Positions 8,623 to 17,470 are shown, numbered from the stretch's first letter. The stretch: DNA of 64,000 nt from JAVVEH01 sp032251435 (GCA_032251435.1 JAVVEH010000010.1:34918-98917), one strand, 5' to 3'. A program made the numbers and translations. Notes: generated by a model not told the origin, from the sequence alone.

Positions 8623-8650
8623 GGCGTGTCGGGTGACCACTGACCACCGC
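8530..8650. repeat. Composite intergenic repeat (GAACACTGAACAC arrays plus CCGCCTTCGCC core)
   Basis: The block holds GAACACCGAACACTG units, a module CGTGATCCCCTCAGAAAACG continuing into GCGGGCTGCGCAAC, the core CCGCCTTCGCCAAGGCTAGG (8604-8626), and GACCACTGACCACC. It forms the 3' end of the phosphorylase gene. The same parts recur at 11010-11077, 13481-13560, 19353-19530 (reverse orientation) and 20572-20600. Confidence 0.75.
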
Positions 8651-8671
8651 TCGAAATAGAAAGGAGTTTGC

Positions 8672-9616
8672 ATGAGTCAACGAACCGGATACCATAAGAG
8701 CCCCCCGCCGACGGCACCCTGCCACCGCGCCGACGACGACTGGCTGCGGACTTCGGCAGGCGAAAAACGGGGGTATATTGATCCACGCCGCCTGCGCGAG
8801 CTCTGGTTCCACACGGGCACGGCGTGCAATCTGCGTTGTCCCGACTGTTTCGAGCATGCCGCACCGGGCGACCAGCGTCTCGACAGTGTGAAGCTGGGCG
8901 ATGTGACCCCGTTCATCGATGAAGCGGTGGCGCTGGGTGTCGAGAAGTTCTCCTTCACCGGCGGCGAGCCGTTTGTGGTGCGGGACATCATTAGCATCCT
9001 CGATTACGCCCTCGATTTCCGTCCCTGCCTGGTGCTGACCAACGGCACGCAACCCCTCAGAAAGCGATTTGACGAGGCGCGTCCCCTGAGCCACAAATCA
9101 AACGGCCTGTCGTTTCGTGTCAGCCTCGACTACCCGGACCGGGAGCGGCACGACGCGGGACGCGGCGCAGGCATGTTCGACCTGGCTCTGGACACCCTCG
9201 GTGATCTTCATCGGCACGGCTTTCACGTTTCCGTGGCGCGGCGGCACGAGGATGATGAAGATACTGACGCGGTCACGGCGGCCTATCGCCCCTTTTTCGC
9301 CGCCGCGGGCCTGCCGGCCGACACCCCGGTGATTTCCTTTCCCAATCTCGAACGGGCCGACACCCCCGAGATCACCGAGAATTGCATGACCACCTACCAC
9401 ACCCCGGAAAGCTGCGAAACGTTCATGTGCGCCTTCAGCCGCATGGTGGTCAAGCAGCACGGTCGCATGCGGGTGTATGCCTGCACTCTGGTCGATGACA
9501 ACCCATTCTACGACCTCGGCAGCTCGCTGGCGGAAACGGCCAAGACGCGCGTATTGCTTGGGCATCCCCGCTGCTTCGCCTGTTTCGCCGGGGGCGCATC
9601 CTGTAGCGAGTTGTAG
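8672..9616 (+). CDS. Radical SAM protein in arsenic-related cluster (not canonical ArsS)
   Basis: A 314-residue radical SAM enzyme. The [4Fe-4S]-SAM motif CNLRCPDC is at Cys52, Cys56 and Cys59; the GGEP motif (FTGGEP) at 97-100. Two extra cysteine groups near the C-terminus (HPRCFACFAGGASC) may hold another cluster. ArsS proteins have a different SAM-binding context and a DUF3641 C-terminal domain, which I do not see here. Radical SAM enzymes next to ArsM commonly transfer the deoxyadenosyl group to dimethylarsenite; this protein could do that or another radical reaction. A clear AAAGGAG ribosome binding site precedes the ATG. It follows the phosphorylase and precedes a C_GCAxxG_C_C protein. 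Confidence 0.8.
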   Translation: MSQRTGYHKSPPPTAPCHRADDDWLRTSAGEKRGYIDPRRLRELWFHTGTACNLRCPDCFEHAAPGDQRLDSVKLGDVTPFIDEAVALGVEKFSFTGGEPFVVRDIISILDYALDFRPCLVLTNGTQPLRKRFDEARPLSHKSNGLSFRVSLDYPDRERHDAGRGAGMFDLALDTLGDLHRHGFHVSVARRHEDDEDTDAVTAAYRPFFAAAGLPADTPVISFPNLERADTPEITENCMTTYHTPESCETFMCAFSRMVVKQHGRMRVYACTLVDDNPFYDLGSSLAETAKTRVLLGHPRCFACFAGGASCSEL

Positions 9617-9645
9617 GGAAACACTGACCACCAACGAGGAACGAC

Positions 9646-10161
9646 ATGACGATGACTGACAACAAACCAACCACCGCCGTCAAGTCCGCGGTGAAAGATT
9701 TCACCAGTGGCCTGGCCTGCTCGCAGGCCGTGCTGGCGGCTTTTGCCGAGCGCTACGGATTAAGTCGTGGGCATGCCTTGCGTCTGGCCGCCGCCTTCGA
9801 GGGCGGTACCGGCATGCGGGCCGACACCTGTGGTGCCCTGATCGGTGTCTATCTTGTCCTCGGCCTGGAATACGGCGGCATCGATCCCAAGGACGTGGAC
9901 GCGAAACAGACCACCGTGCGGAAGGTCAACGAAGCGACACGCTTGTTTCGGGAGCGCAATCAGGACAGGCTGACCTGTCGTGACCTGCTTGATTGTGATA
10001 TCTCCACGTCCGACGGCTTGGAAAAGGCGCTGAAAAAACGTTTGTTCGCACGCCGCTGCCCCCGTTTCGTGTGCGACGCCGTGCTAATCGCCGAAGAGCT
10101 GCTGGACAAGAGTGAGCTATGCGACGTGTCGCAGCCTGGGCAGTCCGAAGATGAAAAGTGA
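9646..10161 (+). CDS. C_GCAxxG_C_C family protein
   Basis: A 171-residue protein with the spaced cysteines that name this family: Cys25 (LACSQAVL), the block GGTGMRADTCGALIG with Cys62, and later Cys residues in CRDLLDC and RRCPRFVC. Family members are thought to bind a redox cofactor or metal and often sit beside redox or radical SAM enzymes; the biochemical role is unknown. GAGGAAC precedes the ATG, and a second in-frame ATG lies 6 bases later. It is in the middle of the co-directional arsenic-related run. Confidence 0.75.
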   Translation: MTMTDNKPTTAVKSAVKDFTSGLACSQAVLAAFAERYGLSRGHALRLAAAFEGGTGMRADTCGALIGVYLVLGLEYGGIDPKDVDAKQTTVRKVNEATRLFRERNQDRLTCRDLLDCDISTSDGLEKALKKRLFARRCPRFVCDAVLIAEELLDKSELCDVSQPGQSEDEK

Positions 10162-10187
10162 AACCGTAAATGGATGAGGGCACAAGT

Positions 10188-11072
10188 ATGAATACCAGGC
10201 ACATAATAAACTGGACCGCGAAAACGGCAAGAAGGGGTAGGGGGGCGCTGCTGATGTCAGTTGTCTTCATGGCTCCGACTCTGGCTGCCGCCGATTTCGA
10301 CCACAGCCATTCGGCCTACGACGCTGTCCTCAAGGCGCACGTAGCGGAGGGACGCGTCGACTACCGGGCGCTTAAGTCCGCCCCTCGGGCCTTGAACGAT
10401 TATCTGGCGAAACTGGCACGGGTATCCGAGAAGCAGTTCCGGGATTGGTCGAAGGATCAGCAATTGGCCTACTATTTCAATCTCTACAATGCCGCGACCC
10501 TCAAGTTGATCGTGGACCACTATCCGGTTGACAGCATCAAAGACATCGGCGGGTGGCTCAAGGGCCCTTGGGATCAGCAGGTGGTGCGGCTGTTCGGCGG
10601 GACGATCACCCTGAACAATCTGGAGCACGACATTCTGCGGAAGAAGTATGACGAGCCCCGCCTGCATCTGGCGCTTGTCTGCGCCGCCAGGGGCTGCCCG
10701 CCGTTGCGTGCGGAGGCCTACACGGCTGAAGAGCTTGACAAGCAGCTCGACGACCAGGCACGGATCTATCTGGCCAGTCAAGCCGGATTGCGTATCGACC
10801 GCCGCCAGGGTGTCGTCTACGTCTCCGCGATCTTCAAGTGGTACGGCGAGGATTTCGTCGGCAACTACACACCGCGCGTCGGCTTCCCGGGACTCGCCAA
10901 GACCGAACGGGCGGTGGCGGGCTTCTGCGCCCGCCACGTGTCGGATGCCGACCAAAAATATCTCAAAAAGGGCGGCTATAAAATCAAGTACCTGGACTAC
11001 GACTGGTCTCTGAACACTGAACAGCCGCCTTCGCCAAGGCTACGGCGTGCCAGGCTGAACACCGAACACTGA
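10188..11072 (+). CDS. DUF547 domain-containing exported protein
   Basis: About 294 residues. A signal peptide precedes ADFDHSHSAYDAVLKAHV, and the DUF547 core is present: VDYRALKS, LAYYFNLYNAATLKLIVDHYP, TLNNLEHDILR and LALVCAARGCPPL. I chose the ATG at 10188 over 10170 because GAGGG lies 7 bases before it. DUF547 proteins are periplasmic or lipid-related and of unknown function, and they recur near rSAM/selenodomain or arsenosugar-type loci. The final 20 residues (after LDYDWS) are encoded by the intergenic repeat at 11010-11077, including the stop codon. Confidence 0.8.
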   Translation: MNTRHIINWTAKTARRGRGALLMSVVFMAPTLAAADFDHSHSAYDAVLKAHVAEGRVDYRALKSAPRALNDYLAKLARVSEKQFRDWSKDQQLAYYFNLYNAATLKLIVDHYPVDSIKDIGGWLKGPWDQQVVRLFGGTITLNNLEHDILRKKYDEPRLHLALVCAARGCPPLRAEAYTAEELDKQLDDQARIYLASQAGLRIDRRQGVVYVSAIFKWYGEDFVGNYTPRVGFPGLAKTERAVAGFCARHVSDADQKYLKKGGYKIKYLDYDWSLNTEQPPSPRLRRARLNTEH

Positions 11073-11077
11073 ACACT
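11010..11077. repeat. Composite intergenic repeat forming the DUF547 gene's 3' end
   Basis: CTGAACACTGAACAG units, the core CCGCCTTCGCCAAGGCTACG (11025-11047) and then CTGAACACCGAACACTGAAC. Nearly the same unit occurs at 13481-13560. The DUF547 stop codon is inside it. Confidence 0.75.
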
Positions 11078-11093
11078 TTTCAAGGAGTCCCTC

Positions 11094-11816
11094 ATGTCTG
11101 AACCAACAAACAAACCCCGAATTCCCGTCTGGCTGAAAGCGGTCATCGCCGTCGTGGCGATCGGCGGCGTGCTCACCGCAGGCAGTGTGTTCGACTTTCA
11201 GGGCCGCCTGCACGGCCTGCTGCACTATATCGAGGAATTGGGTGGTCCGGGCTACGCAGTCTTTCTAGGCGTATATGTCGTGGCCTGTGTGTTTTTTATT
11301 CCCGGTTCACTATTGACACTCGGTGCGGGGGCGATCTACGGCGTTGTCACTGGCTCGATTCTCGTCTCGGTTTCATCGACCGTCGGGGCGACGGCGGCCT
11401 TCCTGGTCGGGCGCTATCTGGCGCGCGACTGGGTGGCGAAGAAAATTCAGGCCAACGCGAAGTTCGCGGCCATCGACACTGCCGTCGGTCGCGAAGGCTG
11501 GAAAATCGTCGGACTCACCCGGCTCTCGCCGGTGTTTCCCTTCGCTCTGCTCAACTACGGCTACGGCCTGACCAAGGTCCGGCTGCGCGACTATATCCTG
11601 GCGTCCTGGATCGGGATGCTGCCGGGGACGGTCATGTACGTCTATGTCGGATCATTGGCCAAGTCGCTGAGCGCGGTCGGTGCGGATTGCGCGGACTGTG
11701 AGCGCGGCGCGCTTCAGTGGATTCTGTACGCCGCGGGTTTGCTGGCCACCGTCGCGGTCACCGTGGTGGTCACCCGCGTGGCCCGCCGGGCGCTGAAGGA
11801 AAAGGTGGCGGATTAG
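11094..11816 (+). CDS. TVP38/TMEM64 family (VTT domain) membrane protein
   Basis: A 240-residue inner-membrane protein with about five hydrophobic segments. The VTT-domain signature is present: FFIPGSLLTLGAGAIYG, STVGATAAFLVGRYLARDWV and GLTRLSPVFPFALLNYGYGLTKV (the last read in parts). An AAGGAG ribosome binding site precedes the ATG. VTT proteins are implicated in lipid or small-molecule movement across membranes. A second VTT domain is fused to an ATP-grasp domain in this cluster at 17522-19252, so two such membrane proteins may serve the same product. Confidence 0.85.
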   Translation: MSEPTNKPRIPVWLKAVIAVVAIGGVLTAGSVFDFQGRLHGLLHYIEELGGPGYAVFLGVYVVACVFFIPGSLLTLGAGAIYGVVTGSILVSVSSTVGATAAFLVGRYLARDWVAKKIQANAKFAAIDTAVGREGWKIVGLTRLSPVFPFALLNYGYGLTKVRLRDYILASWIGMLPGTVMYVYVGSLAKSLSAVGADCADCERGALQWILYAAGLLATVAVTVVVTRVARRALKEKVAD

Positions 11817-11835
11817 GAAAACACTGACCACTACC

Positions 11836-13077
11836 ATGCTCCATCCCGGAATTATCATTTTACTGATCTGTCTGTTTCTGCTGCTGGTCATCGCCGCCGA
11901 GCATGCCGCACGACGCTGGTCGCTCCCGGCACCTACCTGGTTGCTGCTGGCTGGCCTGGCGTATGGCTTGGCTGGTCGGCTGGGCTGGGGATCGCTGCCC
12001 GCCATTGCCTTTGCCCCCGATCTTGTGGTCTTCGGCTTCCTTCCCGTCCTGATTTTCGCCGCGTCGCGGAAACTGCCGGTTCGTCCGCTGGTTGCCGAGG
12101 GAGTCGCCGTGGCCTGGCTGAGTGCCGCCGGCCCCCTGATCGGGATGGTGCTCCTGGCAGTTCCCCTGGTCGTTATCGGCCGCTGGCCGTGGTCGCATGC
12201 GCTTCTCTTCGGGGTGGCGCTTTCACCCACCGACCCGCTGGCCGTCGGCGCCATGCTGAAGAAGCAGCGTGCGCCTAAACGGCTTGCCATCCTTATTGAG
12301 GGCGAATCCCTGTTCAACGACGCGCTGGCCGTGGTCCTCTTCTCCCTCCTGGCTGGTTCGGTGGTGGGGAGTTCGGAATTCAAGCTCGGCGCAACGCTGA
12401 GCGGGATAGGTTACTCGCTCTTCGGCGCCATCGTCCTGGGCGGCGCAGCGGGAGGGATCGCGGGGGCGCTGCTCCGCTGGTGGCATGATCTGCACGACCG
12501 CTTTGTCGGTGCCATACTTCCACTGATTCTCGTGTACGGCGTGTTCGCCCTCGCTCATAGTGTCCTGCACGTCTCAGGGGTGGTGGCCGTGGTGGTCTGC
12601 ACCCTTGTCCTGGGCGGGATGCATACGCATTGCCATGACCCGACCGATATGCAGAAACGTGCCGACAACTTCTTCGACGACTTCTGGCAGTTCCTGGACA
12701 CACTGGCCGGGGCCATCCTGTTCTTTGGGTTGGGGGCGATGGTCGGTCGCCACGAATGGCGCCTGCCCTGGATCCTCGTCCCGGCTGTCTGCGCCCTGTT
12801 GCTGATTTCCCGTGTCGCGACCGTGTATCCGCTGGGGGTCATCGCCCGACTGACACGCCAGCGACTGCCGATGAACTGGCGGCACGCGCTGGCGGCCAGC
12901 GGGCTGCGCGGCGCGCTGTCGGTGGCGCTGCTCCTGTCCTTGCCGGCCGACTACGAACGCCGCACCGCCATGATCTGTCTGGCGTTCGCGCTCGTGCTGT
13001 TTTCGCTGGTCGCATACCTGGTGACAGCAACGTTTTTTTTGAGCGGATTGGACTTCGAGGCAGAGGAAAAACGATGA
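11836..13077 (+). CDS. Cation:proton antiporter (CPA1/NhaP type)
   Basis: A 413-residue protein with about 11-12 hydrophobic segments. The segment FGVALSPTDPLAVGAMLK and the following LIEGESLFNDALAVVLF are diagnostic of CPA1 antiporters; the paired N-D (FND) supplies the ion-binding Asp. HALAASGLRGALSVALLLSL near the C-terminus is also characteristic. It exchanges Na+ or K+ for H+ across the inner membrane. It is separated from the TVP38 gene by a short remnant of the GACCACT repeat and followed directly by a truncated DUF3047 gene. Its relation to the arsenic-related genes is by position only. Confidence 0.85.
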   Translation: MLHPGIIILLICLFLLLVIAAEHAARRWSLPAPTWLLLAGLAYGLAGRLGWGSLPAIAFAPDLVVFGFLPVLIFAASRKLPVRPLVAEGVAVAWLSAAGPLIGMVLLAVPLVVIGRWPWSHALLFGVALSPTDPLAVGAMLKKQRAPKRLAILIEGESLFNDALAVVLFSLLAGSVVGSSEFKLGATLSGIGYSLFGAIVLGGAAGGIAGALLRWWHDLHDRFVGAILPLILVYGVFALAHSVLHVSGVVAVVVCTLVLGGMHTHCHDPTDMQKRADNFFDDFWQFLDTLAGAILFFGLGAMVGRHEWRLPWILVPAVCALLLISRVATVYPLGVIARLTRQRLPMNWRHALAASGLRGALSVALLLSLPADYERRTAMICLAFALVLFSLVAYLVTATFFLSGLDFEAEEKR

Positions 13078-13078
13078 G

Positions 13079-13486
13079 ATGAAACGCACGATTCTCAACA
13101 TCCCGATGGTTAGTGGCAGTCAGAAACGGTCTGCAAAAGTCCGATTGGATCTGAATTCGGCGAGGTGGTGTCGGGCGTGCCTGCTGGTCGGCCTGCTTGC
13201 GCTGGCGGCGCATGCCGACGAAAAGAAAGCAGGAGACTTTCACGAGGATTTTTCCAATTTGGATGCCTGGAAGCCGTTGACTTTTCCCAAAATCGAGCGG
13301 CATTCCAGCTATTCCATTGTTAAGAAAGATGGTGCCAGTGTCTTGAAGGCCTCCGTCTTCGGCGAAAAACCTCCGCGCAAGGCCTATCTGGCCATTATGA
13401 GCGATGCGGACAACACCGGCGAAAAAGCCATCGGATTCATCGACGACATCGAACTCGCACCAAAACCATCGAATCCCGACCCCTGA
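13079..13486 (+). CDS. Exported DUF3047-like protein, apparently internally shortened
   Basis: A 135-residue protein. A late signal peptide (ACLLVGLLALAAHA) is followed by FHEDFSNLDAWKPLTFPKIERHSSYSIVKKDG, similar to the start of DUF3047 domains, and then directly by LAIMSDADNTGEKAIGFIDDIEL, which resembles the end of that domain. DUF3047 proteins are usually near 220 residues, so the middle appears to be missing. The start lies 1 base after the antiporter stop. The tail runs into the intergenic repeat. The function is unknown, and it may be a decaying gene. Confidence 0.5.
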   Translation: MKRTILNIPMVSGSQKRSAKVRLDLNSARWCRACLLVGLLALAAHADEKKAGDFHEDFSNLDAWKPLTFPKIERHSSYSIVKKDGASVLKASVFGEKPPRKAYLAIMSDADNTGEKAIGFIDDIELAPKPSNPDP

Positions 13487-13560
13487 CCCCTGAACACTGA
13501 ACACTGAACACTGAACAGCCGCCTTCGCCAAGGCTACGGCGTGCCAGGCTGAACACTTCC
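13481..13560. repeat. Composite intergenic repeat
   Basis: GACCCCTGACCCCTGAACAC then CTGAACACTGAACACTGAAC, the core CCGCCTTCGCCAAGGCTACG (13519-13541) and GTGCCAGGCTGAACAC. The core and right flank are almost identical to 11010-11077. Confidence 0.75.
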
Positions 13561-13573
13561 AAGGAGCCATAGC

Positions 13574-15094
13574 ATGACTGAACACATCGACATTTCCCCC
13601 ATGGATCGGCACAACAAAGCGCTGTTGGCCCATGCGCATCCCGATGGCTGGCGGAACCCGACCCCGACCGGGCGCTACAACATGGTGGTCATTGGCGGCG
13701 GCACGGCCGGACTGGTGACCGCCGCGGGCGTGGCCGGACTCGGCGGCAAGGTGGCGCTGATCGAACGCCAGTTCCTCGGCGGCGACTGTCTCAACTTCGG
13801 CTGTGTGCCCAGCAAAGCCCTGATCGCCGCGGCGCGGACCGCTGCGAACACCCGTCGGGCGGACCACTATGGTATCGAGCCAGGCACCGGCGATGCGGAT
13901 TTCGCAGCGGTCATGGAGCGGGTGCGGCGCATTCGCAGCGAGATCAGTGAGCACGACTCCGCGACGCGCTTCCGCGATCTGGGTGTGGACGTGTTCATCG
14001 GCGATGCCGCCTTCACCAGCCCGGACACCATCGAAGTGGACGGCCAGGAACTGCGCTTCGCCAAAGCCTGCATCGCCACTGGTGCCCGCGCGCTGCGCCC
14101 GGACATCGAGGGACTGGAAGCCGCCGGATTCCACACCAATGAAACTATTTTCTCACTGACCGAACGGCCCCGCCGCTTGGCCGTTTTAGGTTCCGGGCCT
14201 ATCGGTTGCGAACTCGGCCAGGCGTTCGCCCGCCTCGGCAGCGAGGTGACCATCATCGAGATGGGGTCCCAGTTTCTCGGCAGGGAAGACCGCGATGCCG
14301 CCGAGATCGTGGGCAAGGCGTTCATGGCTGACGGCATCCACTGCCTGCTCGATGCCCGTGTGCTGCGCGTGACCCGCGATGAGGCGGGTAAGCATATTCA
14401 CGTTGAGACACCTGATGGCGAGCGGGTGGTTGAGGCCGACGACATTCTGGTCGGATTCGGGCGGGTACCCAACGTTGACGGGTTGGGCCTCGAAGTGGCG
14501 GGCGTGGAATATGACGCCCGGCATGGTATCCGGGTGGACGACCGGCTGCGCACCACGAACAAGCGCGTTTACGCCGCCGGCGATGCCTGCCTGCGACACA
14601 AGTTCACGCACACCGCCGATGCCGCCGCCCGCATCGTGATTCAGAACGCGCTGTTTTTCGGGCGCGCCAAACTCAGCGCTCTGAACGTTCCATGGTGCAC
14701 CTACACACATCCCGAAGTCGCCCATGTCGGCATGTATCCGGCGGAGGCGGAAACGCGGGGTATTCCGACCGATACCTTCAAGGTGGAAATGAGTGACATC
14801 GACCGCGCCCGGACCGACGGCGAAACCGAGGGCTTCGTAAAAGTACTGGTCAAAAAAGGCACCGACAAAATTCTCGGCGCGACCATTGTCGCGGCCCATG
14901 CGGGCGACATGATCAGTGAAATATCCACCGCCATGGCGGCCAAGGCGGGGCTGAAGACACTCTCCGGCGTGATCCACCCCTATCCCACCCAAGCGGAAGC
15001 CATCAAACGCGCCGCCGACGCCTACAGCCGCACCCGCTTGACCCCGACGGTCAAGAAACTCTTCACCAAATGGCTCGCCTGGCAAAGGCGGTAG
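13574..15094 (+). CDS. FAD-dependent pyridine nucleotide-disulfide oxidoreductase (mercuric reductase-like)
   Basis: A 506-residue flavoenzyme. FAD-binding VIGGGTAGLVTA is at residues 40-50; the redox disulfide GGDCLNFGCVPSKALI has Cys72 and Cys77; an NAD(P)H-binding GSGPIGCELGQAF sits mid-protein, and the C-terminal dimerisation domain ends with HPYPTQAEAIKRAAD. This is the class I disulfide reductase layout of MerA-like and dihydrolipoamide dehydrogenase enzymes. No N-terminal HMA domain and no C-terminal Cys pair of true MerA is present. In this cluster it may reduce an arsenical or a dithiol carrier; this is inference. AAGGAG precedes the ATG. Confidence 0.85.
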   Translation: MTEHIDISPMDRHNKALLAHAHPDGWRNPTPTGRYNMVVIGGGTAGLVTAAGVAGLGGKVALIERQFLGGDCLNFGCVPSKALIAAARTAANTRRADHYGIEPGTGDADFAAVMERVRRIRSEISEHDSATRFRDLGVDVFIGDAAFTSPDTIEVDGQELRFAKACIATGARALRPDIEGLEAAGFHTNETIFSLTERPRRLAVLGSGPIGCELGQAFARLGSEVTIIEMGSQFLGREDRDAAEIVGKAFMADGIHCLLDARVLRVTRDEAGKHIHVETPDGERVVEADDILVGFGRVPNVDGLGLEVAGVEYDARHGIRVDDRLRTTNKRVYAAGDACLRHKFTHTADAAARIVIQNALFFGRAKLSALNVPWCTYTHPEVAHVGMYPAEAETRGIPTDTFKVEMSDIDRARTDGETEGFVKVLVKKGTDKILGATIVAAHAGDMISEISTAMAAKAGLKTLSGVIHPYPTQAEAIKRAADAYSRTRLTPTVKKLFTKWLAWQRR

Positions 15095-15130
15095 GACTGA
15101 ACGTTGAACACCGAAAACAGGAGACCGACA

Positions 15131-16180
15131 ATGACCCAAACACATTTCGACCAGACGGCCTTGCGAAACTACTACGGCAAGGTGCTCCAGAAGACCGAAG
15201 ACCTCAAGACCAGCGCCTGCTGCTGCACAGACGAAAAGCTCTCGCCCAGGGTCAAATCCGCGCTTGCCGAAGTCAACGACGAGGTGCTCAGCCGGTTTTA
15301 CGGTTGCGGCTCGCCGCTGCCGCCATTGCTGGACGGCTGCACGGTTCTCGACTTCGGCTGCGGCGCGGGCCGCGATGCCTACCTGGCCTCCCGCTTGGTC
15401 GGAGAAAAAGGCCGTGTCATCGGGCTGGACATGACCGAAGAACAGCTCGCGGTCGCCCGCCTCAATCTCGATTCCCAGATGCGGCGTTTCGGCTATGCGC
15501 AGCCCAACGTCGATTTCCGCCACGGCTTCATCGAGAATCTGGCTGCCGCCGGCGTTGAGGACGCGTCAATTGATGTCGTCATCTCCAACTGCGTCGTCAA
15601 CTTGTCCCCCGACAAACGGGCCGTGTTCGCCGAGATTTTGCGTGTGCTCAAGCCCGGTGGCGAACTCTATTTCGCGGATGTCTTCTCGGGACGACGCGTG
15701 CCGGAGACGCTTCATGCAGACCCGGTTCTGCACGGCGAATGCCTGGCCGGAGCCGTCTATACCGAGGACTTCCGCCGCCTGATGCGCGACGTGGGCTGGC
15801 CTGACTTCCGCGTCACCGCTTGCCGTCGCATTGATATTGGATCCCCCGAGATTGAAGCCTGCATCGGCATGGTCGATTTCTACTCGAAAACCATCCGCGC
15901 CTTCAAACTCTCCAGCCTGGAGGATCTCTGCGAGGACTACGGGCAAATTGCGATTTACAGAGGCACCATCCCGGAATGGCCGCACTATTTCGACCTCGAC
16001 GACCATCACCGGCTACTGACGGGAAAGCCCATGCTGGTCTGCGGCAACACCGCCGCCATGCTTCAGGAGACGCGCTACGCCCCGCATTTCACCGTCCATG
16101 GCGACCGCTCTGTCCACTATGGCCCGTTCGACTGCGGGCCGGCCGCGGACAAGGCTTCCGGCGGCGGGGCCTGCTGCTGA
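15131..16180 (+). CDS. arsM: Arsenite methyltransferase
   Basis: A 349-residue SAM methyltransferase. SAM-binding VLDFGCGAGRDAYLAS is at residues 72-87. The four cysteines that bind trivalent arsenic in ArsM enzymes are visible: Cys in LKTSACCC (30-32), GCGSP (59), SNCVVNLSP (154) and HGECLAGA (204). ArsM methylates As(III) stepwise to methyl- and dimethylarsenicals in the cytosol. I placed the start at 15131 because AGGAG sits 8 bases before it. The C-terminal GGACC resembles the cysteine-rich ends common in ArsM. It is the anchor for reading this whole run as an arsenic-metabolite cluster. Confidence 0.9.
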   Translation: MTQTHFDQTALRNYYGKVLQKTEDLKTSACCCTDEKLSPRVKSALAEVNDEVLSRFYGCGSPLPPLLDGCTVLDFGCGAGRDAYLASRLVGEKGRVIGLDMTEEQLAVARLNLDSQMRRFGYAQPNVDFRHGFIENLAAAGVEDASIDVVISNCVVNLSPDKRAVFAEILRVLKPGGELYFADVFSGRRVPETLHADPVLHGECLAGAVYTEDFRRLMRDVGWPDFRVTACRRIDIGSPEIEACIGMVDFYSKTIRAFKLSSLEDLCEDYGQIAIYRGTIPEWPHYFDLDDHHRLLTGKPMLVCGNTAAMLQETRYAPHFTVHGDRSVHYGPFDCGPAADKASGGGACC

Positions 16181-16218
16181 TGTCCAAGATTGACAAAAAC
16201 CCCAGGGAGTCCGTAAAA

Positions 16219-16731
16219 ATGTCTGAAAACCCGATAGCTCGCAATGCCATTGCCAGCCTCAAACAGGCCGCGGACCTCATCGGCGGGCTGTCCGACACCG
16301 ATTACAGTGAACCGGAAAATGCCGTGTTTGGGTATTCGGTCGGCAGCCACTTTCGCCATCTGTACGAACACTACGTGTTGTTCAGGCGCGGATGGGCGTC
16401 GGGAATGATCAACTTCGATGCCCGGGATCGCGATCCGCGATTCGAACGGGATCGCGCCTACGCCCTCGACTGTATCCGTGACATGTGTGAATGGTTGGAG
16501 CATCTGCCGGCAACCGAGGCGAACCGCGCCATTCAGGTCGCGATGGATTGCGGTGACGGGCCGACTGCCGACAACCGCTCCGGCACCACTGTCAAGCGTG
16601 AACTTCAGAATCTGGTCATGCACGACGTGCATCACTATGCGATCATCGCTATGATGTTGAAGGCGCGGAACGCAGTCCTGCCGCCAGGCTTCGGGGTGGC
16701 GCCGTCGACGCGGGCCTATCATCTTAATTAA
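16219..16731 (+). CDS. DinB family protein
   Basis: About 170 residues of four-helix-bundle type. The metal-binding histidines expected of DinB/YfiT proteins are visible in SVGSHFRHLYEHYVLF and in MHDVHHYAIIAMML. The start at 16219 has CAGGGAG upstream; an earlier ATG at 16180 overlaps the arsM stop (TGATG) and would add 13 residues through translational coupling. DinB proteins are often metal-dependent thiol transferases or hydrolases, so a role with bacillithiol or an arsenic-thiol conjugate is possible but unproven. Confidence 0.75.
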   Translation: MSENPIARNAIASLKQAADLIGGLSDTDYSEPENAVFGYSVGSHFRHLYEHYVLFRRGWASGMINFDARDRDPRFERDRAYALDCIRDMCEWLEHLPATEANRAIQVAMDCGDGPTADNRSGTTVKRELQNLVMHDVHHYAIIAMMLKARNAVLPPGFGVAPSTRAYHLN

Positions 16732-16741
16732 CGGGCGTGTC

Positions 16742-17470
16742 ATGTGTACAGCGACTTGGATAATTCACGAAAACGGTTACGAGCTGTTTTTCAACCGCGA
16801 TGAAAAACGGGATCGTCCGTGCGCCCTGCCCCCGCGCGTGCGACGCCTCCGGGGTGTGCGGGTTATCTGCCCCACGGACACCCAGGCCGGAGGTACCTGG
16901 CTGGCCGTCAACCAGCATGGACTCGCCGTGGGATTACTGAATCATTACCCTGAATGCCGTCCGCCCGTTCCGGAACAGCCGCGCAGCCGCGGCCAACTGG
17001 TTCTCGAAGTGGCCGCCAGCCCGTCCGCCGCCGCCGTCGAAGCGGTCTTAAGCAGGGTGAACCTGGCGGTTTATCAGCCGTTCACACTGCTGGCCCTGGC
17101 CCGGGGCGAGCCACCGGTCGCGCTCAACTGGAATGGCAAACGCATCGAACCGCGGATCCCGCCGGCGATGCCGCTCACGTCCTCGTCCTTCGCCACAGAG
17201 GCGGTGGCAGTCGCACGGCGCGCGGCGTTTGAGGATACGCCCGGCAATGCCGTCCTGTCGCCGAGCGCCGAGCGCCTCATCGCTTACCACCGGAGCCACC
17301 TGCCGAGCCGTGGACCCTACTCGGTCTGCATGCATCGCCAGGACGCGCGCACGGTCAGTTTCAGTCATATCAAAGTCACCGCCATCAAAGCCGTGTTCGA
17401 GTATGAAACCGGGCCACCTTGCCGGGCGCTATCGGTCACAACCACCAGCATAAGGCTCACGCCCCGATAA
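16742..17470 (+). CDS. NRDE family (TANGO2-like) protein
   Basis: A 242-residue protein. It begins MCTATWIIHENGYELFFNRDEKRDR, containing the NRDE motif (residues 18-21), followed by GGTWLAVNQHGLAVGLLNHY, the next conserved block. An N-terminal Met-Cys is typical of Ntn-hydrolase-like proteins of this family. The catalytic activity of NRDE proteins is not established. The gene begins 10 bases after the DinB stop, so both are likely co-transcribed with arsM. Confidence 0.75.
   Translation: MCTATWIIHENGYELFFNRDEKRDRPCALPPRVRRLRGVRVICPTDTQAGGTWLAVNQHGLAVGLLNHYPECRPPVPEQPRSRGQLVLEVAASPSAAAVEAVLSRVNLAVYQPFTLLALARGEPPVALNWNGKRIEPRIPPAMPLTSSSFATEAVAVARRAAFEDTPGNAVLSPSAERLIAYHRSHLPSRGPYSVCMHRQDARTVSFSHIKVTAIKAVFEYETGPPCRALSVTTTSIRLTPR

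Noticed and set aside
8672..9616. Naming the radical SAM protein arsS
   Set aside because: The sequence around the Fe-S motif and the missing DUF3641-like C-terminus do not fit ArsS, despite the neighbourhood.
13574..15094. Calling the flavoenzyme mercuric reductase (merA)
   Set aside because: It lacks the N-terminal metal-binding domain and the C-terminal cysteine pair needed for mercury; no other mer genes are present.
12839..15523. Long minus-strand frames opposite the antiporter and the FAD oxidoreductase
   Set aside because: They are antisense to genes with clear motifs and resemble no protein family.
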